A stretch of DNA of 64,000 nt from Siphlonurus alternatus. Lineage: Eukaryota > Arthropoda > Insecta > Ephemeroptera > Siphlonuridae. Below the pieces are notes generated by a model that did no database searches, was not told the DNA's origin, and saw only the letters and a program-made list of their open reading frames with translations. The stretch lies in the NCBI GenBank assembly GCA_949825025.1, contig OX463778.1, positions 35,770,571 through 35,834,570 on the forward strand, written 5' to 3'. Positions 1 to 13,460 of the stretch are shown here, one piece after another; position 1 is the stretch's first letter, and every line of letters begins with the position of its first letter. The translations under genes were made by a program, and so were the position numbers.

Positions 1-233
1 ATCCATAAGGCCAATGTTAAACTTCTACCTCAGTTTTCACAAAACTGATAAGACAGATTCGCTTCAAAATTTGTATGCCACCTATTGATGGTGATTTCTA
101 AGTCCCCTGCAAGTCTTGTTGCATTCAGGCGGTACGATTGCGAGATCTCAACCTACTGAGATTCATCCTTAAGTTCGTTATTCACTGTCTGATTTTACAT
201 CTGGTGATCTCATATAATTATTTTTGTGTTATC

Positions 234-288
234 ATGAAAGTGCATACTTTGGTACTATTAATTATATTAATGTTACCCGAGCTTGCCT
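234..288 (+). CDS. candidate first coding exon encoding a signal peptide
   Basis: An ATG at 234 opens a 19-residue stretch with the layout of a secretory signal: a basic start (MKVH), a hydrophobic core rich in Leu and Ile, then a small-residue region ending PELAC. The next bases at 289-294 are GTAAGT, a consensus 5' splice donor, so the exon would end in phase 1. Reading through the donor gives about 60 codons to a stop at 416 with no recognisable domain, which fits intron read-through. No downstream partner exon was identified, so the protein is unknown. Chance occurrence in AT-rich DNA is quite possible, because Leu/Ile codons are AT-rich. Confidence 0.25.
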
Positions 289-866
289 GTAAGTTAGGCA
301 ACAATGACAACAAGCATGTACTGCAGGAAGTATTCAATGTCAACAAGAAATGCACAAAATCGGGTGATCACCATGATATATTTATTTTCCTCATGATGCT
401 GTACACTATGCAATAGAGAAGTACAATGATACAGTAAAATTAATTTTATATTTCCTCCGGAAGCACCCGGAAGTGAGAGGTTTCTAGTCTTTATATTCGT
501 ATTTGCATTTTAAAATTTTAGCTACATATGTTTGTAAATGTTCAAGACTCGGACATGAACAAGATGACCAGAAACCACTAACTTCCGGTTACTTTTGGCG
601 GGAATATCAAATTAATTTGACTGTATGTAATACTTAAGTCAAATTCTAGAATTAAAATTACTCAAGATTAGGACACATTCTTTACAATCAGTGTTACACT
701 TATTTTATTATTGACACTTAAAAATTATATGTGTTTGGAATGGTTATAATATAGTATGAGAATATATAAATTACATATTTTCTTACGTAATAAGAAGCAG
801 ATTTAAACTGAAAACATAAAACACTAAATAATATTAGTAGTAAAATATTTATATTTAACAGAAATT

Positions 867-884
867 CCCCCCCCCCCCCCCCCC
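867..884. repeat. poly(C) run, 18 nt
   Basis: Eighteen consecutive C lie in an otherwise very AT-rich context. A run of the same length recurs at 31586-31603, and 13-G runs occur at 10220-10232 and 14349-14361. The exact lengths of such runs are often unreliable in assemblies. Confidence 0.9.
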
Positions 885-3240
885 AACATCGTGATTGTGA
901 AATAAAGAAAGTCCCCTTTAAGAGATTTTTTTTTAATAAGTAGTCTTATTATATAAATTTCATTATATTAATTTCTTTTGTAAAGCAACAGAAGAAAAAA
1001 ATTATTATATTTTTTAATAAAGACGCTGGAATTCAAAGTGTCTGTAATTATTTTATTTTATAATCAGGTATAAAAAAAATGTGTTGCTCTTTTTAAACAC
1101 AAAATATTCTGTGACTGCAACTTTAATGTTGTGTTTTTATTTTTATGGCAACAAAATCTATAGAATGATAGACACTAAAATTAATACTAATCACTCTTTC
1201 TTTAATCAGGAATAAATTATGTACTATACTGTTTTACTTAACTGTCAGTATAATATAAATTAATTACAATTAATCAATATTTGTCACAATTCTAAGAAAA
1301 TTGATAAGTGTGTCAAATGTAGACTAAGAAAGTTAATTATGATAGACTTCACAACGTATTGAAATATATCATTGCCTTATTTGCCACATAATGTAACTGT
1401 TAAAGTATCACGAGATTTTGACGCAAATGTTGACTTATATAATTATATGGTATAGAAATAAATGTAATAAGAACACGAAAAAATTTAATTAAATAACTTG
1501 GTGTTCATTTCAATTAGTGCATTAAAAACTCCCCGAATTATTCAGTGTAAATGTTAATGAAAAATGTTGTATTATTATGCTTTAAATAAAAACTATAAAT
1601 AATTAACTATTTTAAAATTGTTGAATATAATTTTCATATTATCTTTCTTCTTTTACTTGTTTTTTTACTTCGTTAAATTAAATCTATACAACTATGTGGC
1701 ATACATTGACAATATTAACAATAATAACAACAATATTTTAATTACTATTAAAAATAAATTAAATTACTTTATACATAAAAAAAAAAGCAATATGACAAGT
1801 AATCTATATTGTAAAGGCTTTTATTTTATATTTATTTTTCCCTTTCAGAGGAGTATTTTTATTTTTTTTTACTATATACCGTAAATTGTTCTTCATGATT
1901 TGAAAGAAACGGAAGCCTTTATTTATTTTTTCTTTTTGTTTAACATTATATCTTCTTTCTCTTTATGAGCTACAAAGCCTTGAGAAGGGAAGGAAAATAT
2001 ATAGGCAGCATACTTTTAGCAGTAGAGCAACAAAATTAGCTCCTTCTCTTTTAAGCTCGATTTTTTTTTAATATCATGTATGTGGTTATATATTTCTTCC
2101 AATGAACGCTTGAGATAGTTTTTACTTCAAGGAAAAGACTTTCTATCTTTTGACTAGAAGGCACTCTTTTGCTTGGCTCATGTCAAGGGAATATTATTTT
2201 TTAAGTTAGCAAGTAAATATTTTTTCAATACTGTGTCATATTTTTTTTTTGTTTTGTTTTCACTGCAATTTTATAAAATTAAACATTGTTTCTAATATGT
2301 ATTTAATAAAAGGTAGTTCATTAATAATTGTTTTAATGAAAATGTATGTGAGGGATATGATGAAAAGCAATATTTCCATATTGTATTGTAATTGATAACT
2401 CTAAACTTTTAAGAATATGATGCACAGCCGCATTTTAACAATTCACAAATGAAAATTGCGACAGAAAACACACACATTATACGATATGGTATTCTTTTAC
2501 ATTTTGGGTGTAATAATATATATGGTCTAAAGATAAGCTATGCAACTCTTTGATAGCGGTAAAATTGAAGGTATAAATATGTGAAAATAAATATAAAATT
2601 TGAATATATAGATCATTTATTAAACTTTTCCCGAGTTCCATTGCATGCATATTATGTTTTAATCTACGCTATAATTCAATTACTGCACAGAAATTTTGAA
2701 GAAATTTGATAACAGATAACAGACAAAATATTAAAAATTAAACAACAACAACAACAACACAATTTTAATACTTTTATAGTAAGATTAGAGATACTATTCA
2801 AAAATATTTATAAAGCTATATTGATTTGTAGGAGACTTTTAAATATTATTTTAAAATTAAACTAGTTACGAGTTTAAAAAACTTTCAACAGTTGCTTTTT
2901 ACTCGAGGAAAATAAATTGCTAATCGGATTAAAGCGCGTGGCTCGTCGCTGCACGATAAACAGTCTACGCATTGCTCCCCCCCCTCCCCTAGCTCTCCGC
3001 AGTCTGGCATAACACAGCTTTAGCTGGCAACTTTATTTTTGACTAATTTAAATACATGCAGTTGTAGCAAAACAATTCATATTACTTATAGACTCTTAAT
3101 TCACGTATACGTGAAAAATATGAACGTTTTTGGCCTATAATTAATTCGCTTTTCATAAGAAATATATAATCTATATTTTTTACTATATATTTTGATTCCT
3201 ATTTGGAGAGATTTAAAAAGTTAATAATCAGTTCAGTTAC

Positions 3241-3264
3241 AAAAAAAAAAAAAAAAAAAAAAAA
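3241..3264. repeat. poly(A) run, 24 nt
   Basis: Twenty-four consecutive A. There is no SINE-like or LINE-like sequence immediately upstream that would make it a retroposon tail, so it is listed as a homopolymer only. Confidence 0.85.
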
Positions 3265-4510
3265 CTTAAAATATACGCAAAGAATGATTTTTTTTTTTCT
3301 AACTGTTTTGATTTTTAAAGCTTTCCAGATATTGCCCCTATAATTAGAAATCAGAGTAATATCCACAATAATGAACTTAAAATAAAAATTAAACCCTTAA
3401 ACTTTGTCGGAATATTTTGTTTGCGAGACGTTATTGACAGTCTTTCATGTAAAAAATAAACTTATGTGTTTAGAAACTGGCAAAATAGAATTTTTTCACT
3501 ACATTGTCACTGAACCACCTGAGTGAATTACGTAATACACATATGAAAAACAATGATAAAATTGAGGGAAATCAAGAGCAGGTCAGCTCAGATAGAAAAT
3601 TGAAAATATAAAGAAATGACATAAATTTAGATGATTATTTCCATGAAATTTTAATAAAGGCAAGTCTCTAACACGCGATATCTCAAGTTACTTTAAGTAT
3701 CATGCACGACAAAGCTATTTGGACTAGTACTAGAAAAGTAATGATTTTAATTTTACTGTTTAAAAATATATGATCTTATATACTGTCACATCTATCACAT
3801 CGTTTTTATTGTCAACATTCAAATATATTTTGAATGAAACTCACAAGTATCAACAATGATTAATGATGTTAATTTCAACTGTATTTTTGAAAAATAAATA
3901 AAGTAAATTCTTAGAATACATGTGGTACATAATATTATAGCTTTAAGTCTTAATGAAAGGTATGTGATAATTTTTAAGTTATGGGTTTACCAAGAGAAAG
4001 TTTTGCCTGAGTTTATCTCGCAAATCCTGGTTTGCGCGCTGGACACTCCCATCACGGGGAGAGGGTTGCGCGATGTCCCGCCCCCTCTGCAGGAATTGTG
4101 TACCCCGGGGAGCTGCAGCCTTTGCAGGCGCCAGTTTAACTCCCATCCTCAAAACGCGCTGCGAATCACCAACTTTTTATAAATGTTCGACTTTTGAACT
4201 TCTCGCTAAACTATATTATTTATAATTGTGTTTATTTACAATTTTTTTTTTGTAAAAACAAAAAGTTTTATAAAAAATAATTGTTTATTAAGGTCCAGAT
4301 AAATATTATTTTGGGACCATTTATGCTTTTTTTTTTATCAATATTATTTGTGTTTGAAATTTTAATTTAAATTTTAATCAATTGTTTTACAATTAAAAAA
4401 CAAACGGATAATCATGTCATATTTATTAATATTAATAGAAAATATAAATAAATATTAATATTATTAATTGTTTCTACTAAATGTTACAATGAAAGCATTG
4501 TTATATATTA

Positions 4511-4696
4511 TGTTACCACCAAAAACCGAATTCGGGCAAAGGCCGAAAAAAATGAGCAAAACTAGTTTTGAGCATCAAGTTAAGCTCAAAACCCGAAGTA
4601 ATCGATTATTTCGGGTTTTGAGCTTAACTTGATGCTCAAAACTAGTTTTGCTCATTTTTTTCGGCTTTTGCCCGAATTCGGTTTTTGGTGGTAACA
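4511..4696. mobile_element. near-perfect palindromic MITE with TA target site
   Basis: The 186 bp read as two inverted arms of about 93 bp meeting at ATCGAT with no spacer. Arm ends are TGTTACCACC and GGTGGTAACA. I see two mismatches between the arms (AAAGG against AAAAG near the outer third, and GAAGT against GAAAT near the centre). TA flanks both ends (4509-4510 and 4697-4698), as expected for a Tc1/mariner-type insertion. The arms also contain smaller palindromes, CCGAATTCGG and AAACTAGTTT. There is no coding capacity, so it is a non-autonomous foldback element. The superfamily call rests only on the TA flanks. Confidence 0.8.
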
Positions 4697-6261
4697 TATA
4701 TATGACATTATAATAATGATAAAAAAAAAAAAACAGTGTTCTAGATTTTCTGCACTTTTATATTTATACAAATTTTACTATTTGTTATAAATAAAAATAG
4801 CATTCTTCACTCTAGTAATTTGTGCATGAGCTTATAATTATTCATTAATCAGGATTTTGAAAGAAAGGGTTCCTGATTCAGCGACATTTTCTATAATAAT
4901 TATTTCTATAGCGACAGTCGAGTTCTATACATGTAGGCGGCATCCAGTGAGGGTTGTCTGGATTTATGTCGTTGGGAAGCTGGAGGATTTGCATGGAGGG
5001 TGTGGCGTTGACCCAGAGATGAATGGAACCATGCGAGCAGCGGGGGATGCGATCGATGCGCCGCCCCTTGAGAGCACAAGGAAACATAATAAGCAAGCCA
5101 ACACCTTAAATATTTATCAAGCATATTTTCTGGCACAGAATTTTTTGTTTGTTTGTTTTCTCTCCTTTTCTTTAAAGCAAGAACATAAAATCAATTTTTA
5201 GAATAGAATTTTCTTGAAATTGTATAATTTACAGTACTAAAAATATATACATTATGGTTAACCTTTGACTTTTACATAAATTTTTAAGAACTTAAGTATT
5301 AAAATTTCTATGGCACAACGTGGTACGAGAGAGCTAAGATGGTTACAAAGCTTTTTTTTGTAAACTTTAATATGTAAGAAAAAGTTTTTATAAGTATAAT
5401 TTAATTTCTATATTAAAGAAAGTTAATAATAAAAAAAATCGTTGCATATATATATAAAACAAGATAGGAGTATTATTATGAAAGAACAGTCTTGAGAAAA
5501 TATAAGAAGAATCTTAAACTTTTCATCGTCTGTTGTATAGTTAAATGAGTTTCACTAACTATTATTTGCATTTTGTTTTGTGTTTGTTCAGCAAGGGTCA
5601 GTGACTGGTAAAAGTGGGCGTGTCTTCTCTACGAGTTATACACCCACAGTATGCTAACATAATACCAAACTCAGAAAAACACCACAAAACAATTAATGCT
5701 AAAAGTTAATGCATTCAAGAAAAAAGCTTTTTAATTTGTATTTATTGTTACAAACATATAAAAGGTAAAAAAAAAAAAAAAAGACATAGCATAAATTTTA
5801 GCCTTGAAATTTTCAGCACCAGATTTAATACTCGAATTTGTATTGAATTTGTTAATTAATTTTATTGTTAAATATTAGAAGAGTAAAACATATGCCAAGT
5901 TCTATGAAAATACGCCATGTAATAAAACAATTATAAAACACAATAATTGATGACGGTGAAATTTGTTTATAAATATGAGAGGGTGAGTTGTTGAATAATA
6001 CTGAAGAAAATACCCTTTTCCTGGTGCCTTATTACTTAATGCTAATCGAGATGAGATTTTCACACACTCCTTTTTTATATAAAGATACACATTGGTGTGT
6101 GTCGTAAGTTGAAATGCGTGAAAGGCAGGAGACAGGTTTGTGGCGTGAACTTTGACTTATTGCCTGGAGGAGGTCACATTAGCATCTTGGTACTTGAGAG
6201 GAAAGGGACGTGACTGAATTAAACCAACCCCCACCTTTCCACTACCAACTCACGCAGCCAC

Positions 6262-6264
<3 letters not shown>

Positions 6265-6329
<65 letters not shown>
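6265..6329. repeat. (TA)n microsatellite
   Basis: About 65 bp of uninterrupted alternating T and A, directly after a GC-richer stretch with C-rich motifs. There is no sign of a mobile element around it. Confidence 0.9.
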
Positions 6330-6332
<3 letters not shown>

Positions 6333-8702
6333 ATAGTCTGTAAAAAATATAATTGCTACCACTTGAATCATTATTAATGAATTACTATTATAGCTGTTGG
6401 AAAATAATAAATGAAGGATTCTAATCAGTCCATAGCAATGTATTATTGAAACATAGCAGCCTTATATTTTTACTGCTAAAATAACCCTATATATAATTTA
6501 GAAAATTTGTTTTGCTCTTGAAGATATTTTGGCTGCATGCAGAGGCATATAAAACAAAATATAGGAGTTTGCATTTTAAGTACTGCATGGTAAAACACGT
6601 TAACTTAAACTAAATAAAAACAAAACAACAACAGAACTAATTTAAAACCCTCTAAATTAAATACATATTGCAGTGTTTTCTTATAAAACAATATGTATGC
6701 CCATGCATTAGATTTATCACAATTTAAAAAAATCATGTTGTCATTAATTTGCATTAATTGCAACAAAGCATATAAAATTTTAATTTAATTTTTAGTTAAT
6801 TATATACAATTACTAAGAAAAAAATCCATTGCAGAGCAGCACGGACGCGTGACGCGGTGGCGTGCTCCCCTTCCCCCGCCCAGGGTTGGTAGAGTAGACC
6901 AAGCACGTTCCGCCCAGGAATATTCATTGAGGGTGATAAGACCCCTAACGTGAAAAATGACGACGGCCTCGGATGATAACAATTCTCTGGTTCCAAAATT
7001 AAAATGCGTGAAGGTGCTCTGTAAACATCATTGATCTGGCGGAGCACACTTTGAAATGATTCGAATTTGAATTCATAAGAAAATCTTTATAATGAGACAA
7101 ATTTTACTGGTTTTCAATCAGTTTATAGTTGCATGAAATTTTCAAACATATAACTGCAATTTATAAGAGAACTGCGCAGATTTCATATAATTGAGGGTTG
7201 AGCGCGGGATAAAAAATGTAAATAAGCTATTCAAGTTTTAGGAATTGTTCTGGTAATGAAAAAAAAAAAAAAAAAAAAAAAATTAACAAAACTAGCCACT
7301 AAATAATATTGAATTTGTTAATTTTCTCTTTCTACACGACTAGGTATCAATTATACTGTATGTACAAGTTTATTTTAAAATATGAATCTCGTAACATGCA
7401 TAATAATTACAATTTAGGTATATGGATGGCACTTCAGTCTCAAAATGGTTGAAACTAACAAATTAAAAATCCAATAATTTACTGTAAGCAGAAAAGAATT
7501 GTTAGGTCTTTTAATGCAAATTAACGTACATGAAACCAAAATTCCCATTGAAACAATTTTACGTATAATTTATGTGAATAATTATTTTCCACACGAGGAA
7601 GCTCTTTGAGTGATTATTATTTATTTGTGCTGAGATATTAACAAGCAAGAGTGAGAGTCTAGCTAGAGGAATAGACACAAAGAGAGAGAAATAAGAACAG
7701 AGAGAGACTCTGACATGAGCTATTTTTACGAAAGCTTGTCTTGAAAGCGTCTCTCTGACTCCCAATGTGCCCTTCCTCCGTTGTTGCAGTTGTTACTTTG
7801 TGCGAAACTCAAGTTCACAAGCAAGTCAGCAAAGATAGAAGTTAGACGTACGACTACAAGCACTGAATGTCTGTGATTGTTAGAGAAGTGTGAGAAGAAG
7901 AGAGAAATGTGCTCACAGTCGAACGAGAGTTGCTGTCTGGCTGCTCAGTCAAGAGCGAGTGAGCTCAGCAAGCCACGTGCCAAGTGACCTGCACGAAGCA
8001 ACTCAATGCAGATACCGCAAGAAAAGTATAAGCACAAGAAACTAGAATAGAGAACAAGAAAAAAAAATGAGAGAAAAGAAAACTAAGTATCTGTTTTATC
8101 TAAAGTTAGAAGATAATATATTAAATTAATTTAAATTAATTATAAAAAAACACGATATCATCACTCATTTAACTCACAGTTCTATTGATGCACTTTCATG
8201 TTACAAATCCTTTGAAAAGCTTAGACTTTGTTCATAAAAAAAAATCGTAGGATGAGTGCTGCTCAATGGATACAAATGGATGGACTCGGCTAGTGGATTA
8301 AGTGTTAGGGTCAAGTGCTCAAGCTTCGAGTTTCATCAGATACACTAAAGGGGTATAACACTATAAAGAAAGACTGAGAGTTAGATCAATTCTGTTTTTG
8401 TCAATCTATGCATTAGTGACAAACAAACACACTAAAAAAAAGCACCTCAACATCTTTTTAATATAGGTATAAGAAAAAACACACAGAAACGTTATAAGAT
8501 TTGTGTAAATGGATTTACAAGTACAAGTGTACTCAGGTGACCTTTTTTTCATACCTTAGAGTAAAAAAAAGGAGATATACAAGGATGGGTTACTATAAGA
8601 TCTTGTAACAGAGAAACTGCTGTACATAACTAGTGTGGTAGTAGGGGAGTCATCGATGTCTATGTGGAATTGATTAGCTAGGGTAGTAGTAGCATAGAAA
8701 CG

Positions 8703-9160
<458 letters not shown>

Positions 9161-9765
9161 CCTGACAATACAGATTTACGATCACTAATGTAATGAAAAG
9201 AAAGAAATGAGATTGTCTTTGCAATGATATAGCTCTATTACAAAGATATTATTTGATTCTTTTAGAAAGTATATAAAGCCGTTAATAAAACATATTAAAT
9301 AATGAACAAATTTAATAAATTTAACGAATACATAAAGGCTTAATTTATTCAGTGGCAATTTGAGTATACGATCTCCTTGCAAGACAGTTTAATTCAATTT
9401 GTTTTGATTTTTAATACTGTGTGTATAATTTTTTTTATCGATATCACATATTTGTAACAACCGGAAATGCCTATAAAAGCATAGTCACATAAGTTGCAGA
9501 AAAATTTGTACGCACTAGCATATATCATATATATTATAATTATGATGCTCTAGCATTATCCAGGATTGTACACTTCATTCCTATCTCCTGAATTATGAGG
9601 CTGGGCTGCCATTTAGGTAGGCAGCAATAATAATTGTCAAAAGAGTCATTGCTGGCCTTTACGGAGAAACAGTTCATAATACATTCAAGGAGGATCGATA
9701 CAAGACATTTTTTTTAATAGTGTGTGCTCATAAAAATGAATGATTTTAATTAATCACAGCAAGTA

Positions 9766-10122
9766 TTAAGGGTAAGGTAACGCCACCAATTTTAAAAAAA
9801 AAATCCCTCACACAAAAATTCTGAAAAAAATTTAAAATTTTCTCCTCTACACCCCCTATCAGTAGCTAAAATATCAGGTTTACAAATTCGATCTAGTTTT
9901 TGGGTTATGAATTTTTAAAGTTGACTACTTTAACATGGAGAAATGGAAATCCCATGTTAAATTAGTCAACTTTAAAAATTCATAACTCAAAAACTAGATC
10001 GAATTTGTATACCTGATATTTTAGCTACTGATAGGGGGTGTAGAGGAGAACATTTTAATTTTTTTTCATAATTTTTGTGTGAGGGATTTTTTTTAACATT
10101 GGTGGCGTTACCTTACCCTTAA
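9766..10122. mobile_element. palindromic MITE, TTAAGGG termini, TA target site
   Basis: The 357 bp form two long inverted arms around a short central spacer near 9930-9960. The ends are TTAAGGGTAAGGTAACGCC and its inverse, and TA occurs immediately outside both (9764-9765 and 10123-10124). Interior segments such as CTGATAGGGGGTGTAGAGGA recur inverted in the other arm with few differences. No open frame of interest is present. The TA duplication fits Tc1/mariner-type transposition. The motif TTAAGGG also lies near the ends of the element at 24601-25022, so the two may be distantly related. Confidence 0.82.
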
Positions 10123-12759
10123 TAGATAGTACTGAACATTACCCAAAAATTTCATATTTGTCCTATGTCCCTGTTTGACTCTCTATGTTATATACTTCAT
10201 ATTAGAACGGGGAAGGATAGGGGGGGGGGGGGCAGCTACTCACGACTTAAGAGTATACTACGGTAACACGAGATGACAATTTGATGAAAGATATTGTGTG
10301 GGCGAGGCTGCAAACGAGACAATCCATTTTGTAGCCTTCGAACTAGCCAATATGCCGCAATCTGCATTACTGAGGCTAGAGTGGCTGTCAGGGCATTCCA
10401 GGGGATATTACGTTACGTGTTATAATCGCACCCATATCAAGTGTAATTATAAAAATAATAATTTTAAGTGATATAGAAAATAACTATTATTATTTAAATT
10501 GAAGAATCCAGAAATATAAAAAGTTAACAGACTTAAAATGGAGGTTGAGGAACATTTCTTTTTTAAATGAAGCACGTTAATTTTATGTTAGGAAAGTTAA
10601 AGTTATATCTTTTTAACTCTAATATCTAGATCAAAAATTCTATTCTGATACCAAAATTTATATTTTTGCAATAGATATCTGTTTTTATAGTTCGACATTT
10701 ATGTCTTATTACCTAATAAAATGTTATTTCTTATTAATAATAAAATTGGCTGATATTTATTTGTGATCGTATTTTTTTTTAATTAAATTTTGTTTTAATT
10801 CATGATTTTATGAATGAATGAGTGAGCTTTCAGCTGAAATAGGGATTGAATGAACTGACAAAAAAAATCCTTCGAACATTTAGGATACGCCGGTAACTTC
10901 AGTGTACATGCTACTGGAATGAATTTCTTTGCTCTCAACTCGTTATTAACAATGAGAACTGCTGCTGCTGCTGCCCTTTGGATCAATATGATGATGACTG
11001 CACCTAAAATACATAGCCGCTTGCTTCTCTTTATTCTCTGTGCAAATAAAAAAACAAACGAACACTTTTGTCCTCGCTAAATCATTGCTCTTTTAGCTAC
11101 GCCTTTGTATTACATTCAAAAATAGTATTTTACTACTTCAAATTAACAAAAATTACGTGTCATGTTTTCCCTTCATATTCGTAAATTCTAAACGTAAAAA
11201 AAAAAATCGATGTATTTATTTTTAACCGTACAAAGTTTGTTTTTTTTAATTTGTTTTCACTTAGTTTGTGATTTTAGCAACTCTGGAAGGTTTGTTGGTA
11301 ATATTATTGTAAATAAGGCTTAGCTTATTTATATATTTTTTTTTTCTTATTTGAAACAAATTTCAAATTCATATTTTTAATAACGTAAAAAGTGACAAGT
11401 ATGCTGGTGGTAACCATTTATGTACTGTACATATGTAAATTCCTATATAAAGTATAGAGAAAAAAAATTTAACATAGAATTAAAATTTGCAAATTAGTTG
11501 TAATTAAAAAAATTAAAATGTTACTCTCCTATAGCAACATTTCTAGTTGTAAATGGAACGTTTTAAACTGAAGAAAAATCATTTTCTTAGTAACAGTAAC
11601 ATAAATGTATGAAGAGCAATATTCTCAGCAGGTCTGATCCAGTCCTGCACTGGGAAGATAAAAGTGGCGAGAACCGGGCCAGGTGTGGCTCGTATCGGAT
11701 AAACTTACGCTAAAGTGAATTTTCATATCCCGATATGTCTGAACTAACGTATTGATTTTTTATGTTATTCTGACCTAAGGCTATGTATATATAAAAATAT
11801 TTATATTTATTGATTTAACTATTTATTTTGATCACCGTATAGAGGTCACCTTAAAAGCTCAAACAAACATTTTACACTATAAAATTGCTGTATATATTTG
11901 TATTTGATAATTGCATGGTTTCTATTATTTTTTTATTATTTTTTTTATATACTTTTTCCGTATGTCTAACCTGTCTACTCAAGAGCAGAACCAATTAGAC
12001 AGGGACGGAGGGCGGTCAGGAGCCTGCATACCTTTAGGATGAATAGGAAAGGTGGTGAAGTTTGCAAGCCTTAAGTGTGCATGCGCGCTTCAGATAGTGC
12101 CCTCAGAGTCGATAGGATATATTCATATTCCATAGTATATGCCATGGGGAAGCTTTGACCTGCCGATTTGGTCGCCATATTCTAACTGGAGGATATTCGT
12201 ATGTTGATGATTAGTGGATTTTGACACCTTTGCGCAACGTTTCTGCGCATATTTCCCGCTCCAAAATCAGAACACAAATACCGCGAATTTTTTTAGTCTC
12301 TTTACTTAAACTGAGCTGGGGTTGCAAATAATATTTTAACAGTGGCAAATGTAAAAGGTTATATAGTGACAATACGTGATTTATTTTAAATTCGGAAACA
12401 GAACTTTTGTACAGAATTAACAATTCGCGATCGAAAAATTGCTCCGTATAGAACGTGCGCCCAATCTTTTCTTGTAAGCAAATGGTAAGACAAAGGTTGC
12501 ATGACATCACGGTCACAGCTTCCCATTTCTAATAGCTTGTAGAATCTGTATTTAGCACCTGCTAAACAAGATTCCTTAAATAGTATGGAGAATCTTGCTG
12601 TTAAACATGGTTATATAAATATTTAATTGAAATTAATCACATGGTTTCACATACTCACGATACGTATGTGCTATTGTGGTAAACGATACTTAAATGGGAG
12701 AGTTGACGATTGGAACCGTTATATTAAAAATAAAAGTCTACAGACCCAACTGTAAGGAG

Positions 12760-12781
12760 AGGTCAAGGTCATGGAAGGTCA
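12760..12781 (+). promoter_or_regulatory. triple AGGTCA nuclear-receptor half-site cluster
   Basis: Three exact AGGTCA half-sites lie on one strand, at 12760-12765, 12766-12771 and 12776-12781. The first two abut, and the second and third are four bases apart (DR4). The overlap also makes TCAAGGTCA, the extended half-site favoured by FTZ-F1/ERR-type monomeric receptors. Binding is inferred from motif knowledge only. No gene is recognised next to it. Confidence 0.35.
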
Positions 12782-13396
12782 TGTTAGAGATTTGTAATAT
12801 AAAGTCTAACATAAAAGTACTTTCTCTCTCTGTTGTCTTTCTTATTCCTTTCTCTACGTGATGCCATCAAAGTCATTAAACACGAGTGTCTACCTACTAT
12901 CGCGATTCAACATAAAGACTACTACCAAGTTAGTAGAGTCTAACTACAGAGGTAATTATAGCACTGGGCTACCAGATAAGGTGCGGACGAGTGACACTAC
13001 ATATAATATAGATTATATGAGAAATCAATTAATGAAACTTATATGAAATTAATTATATAACCACATTTTGATTTATCTTGCAGCAAGATATATTAGCTAA
13101 TTGGATTCAGATGTAAATTAAAAAAAAAAAATGATCACATTGCAGAACATGAGAACATGGACTCTATGTCACGTGGCAATAAAGTTCATAATAGGGATAT
13201 CCCCAGATGGAACGTCATTTATATTGAACGCCAGCAGCTGTCAATGCTGTAATTTGGTTTGTTTTAATCAACTTAGTCAAGGTTTGTATCCTCAGAATCA
13301 ATGGAAGAAGTTTCAATGACTTTAATATTAATATACCTTTATATATACAATTTTAATTTTATTACGTGATTGTATTTTACTGCCAGTTACAATAAA

Positions 13397-13460
13397 ATGA
13401 TAAAATAAAATAAAATAAATACAATAAAATACAATATTTTATTGTATAAAATACAATAAA
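13397..13460. repeat. AAAAT/ATTTT simple repeat
   Basis: The block is made of imperfect AAAAT and AATAC units, then an inverted ATTTTATTGT and more AAAAT units, so it can also fold back on itself. It is a low-complexity microsatellite with no coding meaning. Confidence 0.7.

Larger units (their letters stand above)
1..4510. other. AT-rich non-coding stretch with two GC islets
   Basis: This stretch has no recognisable gene apart from the candidate signal-peptide exon near its start. It holds an 18-C run at 867-884, a CAA run near 2747, and a 24-A run at 3241-3264. Two short GC- and CpG-richer islets stand out from the background, at about 2930-3010 and 4020-4150. The open frame over the second islet (3922-4182) has no recognisable domain and probably reflects base composition only. 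Nothing else could be assigned. Confidence 0.6.

Noticed and set aside
12211..12516. Minus-strand 101-codon frame
   Set aside because: No domain recognised. A resemblance to LINE C-termini was considered, but no HDTR- or YNKLP-like motif is present.
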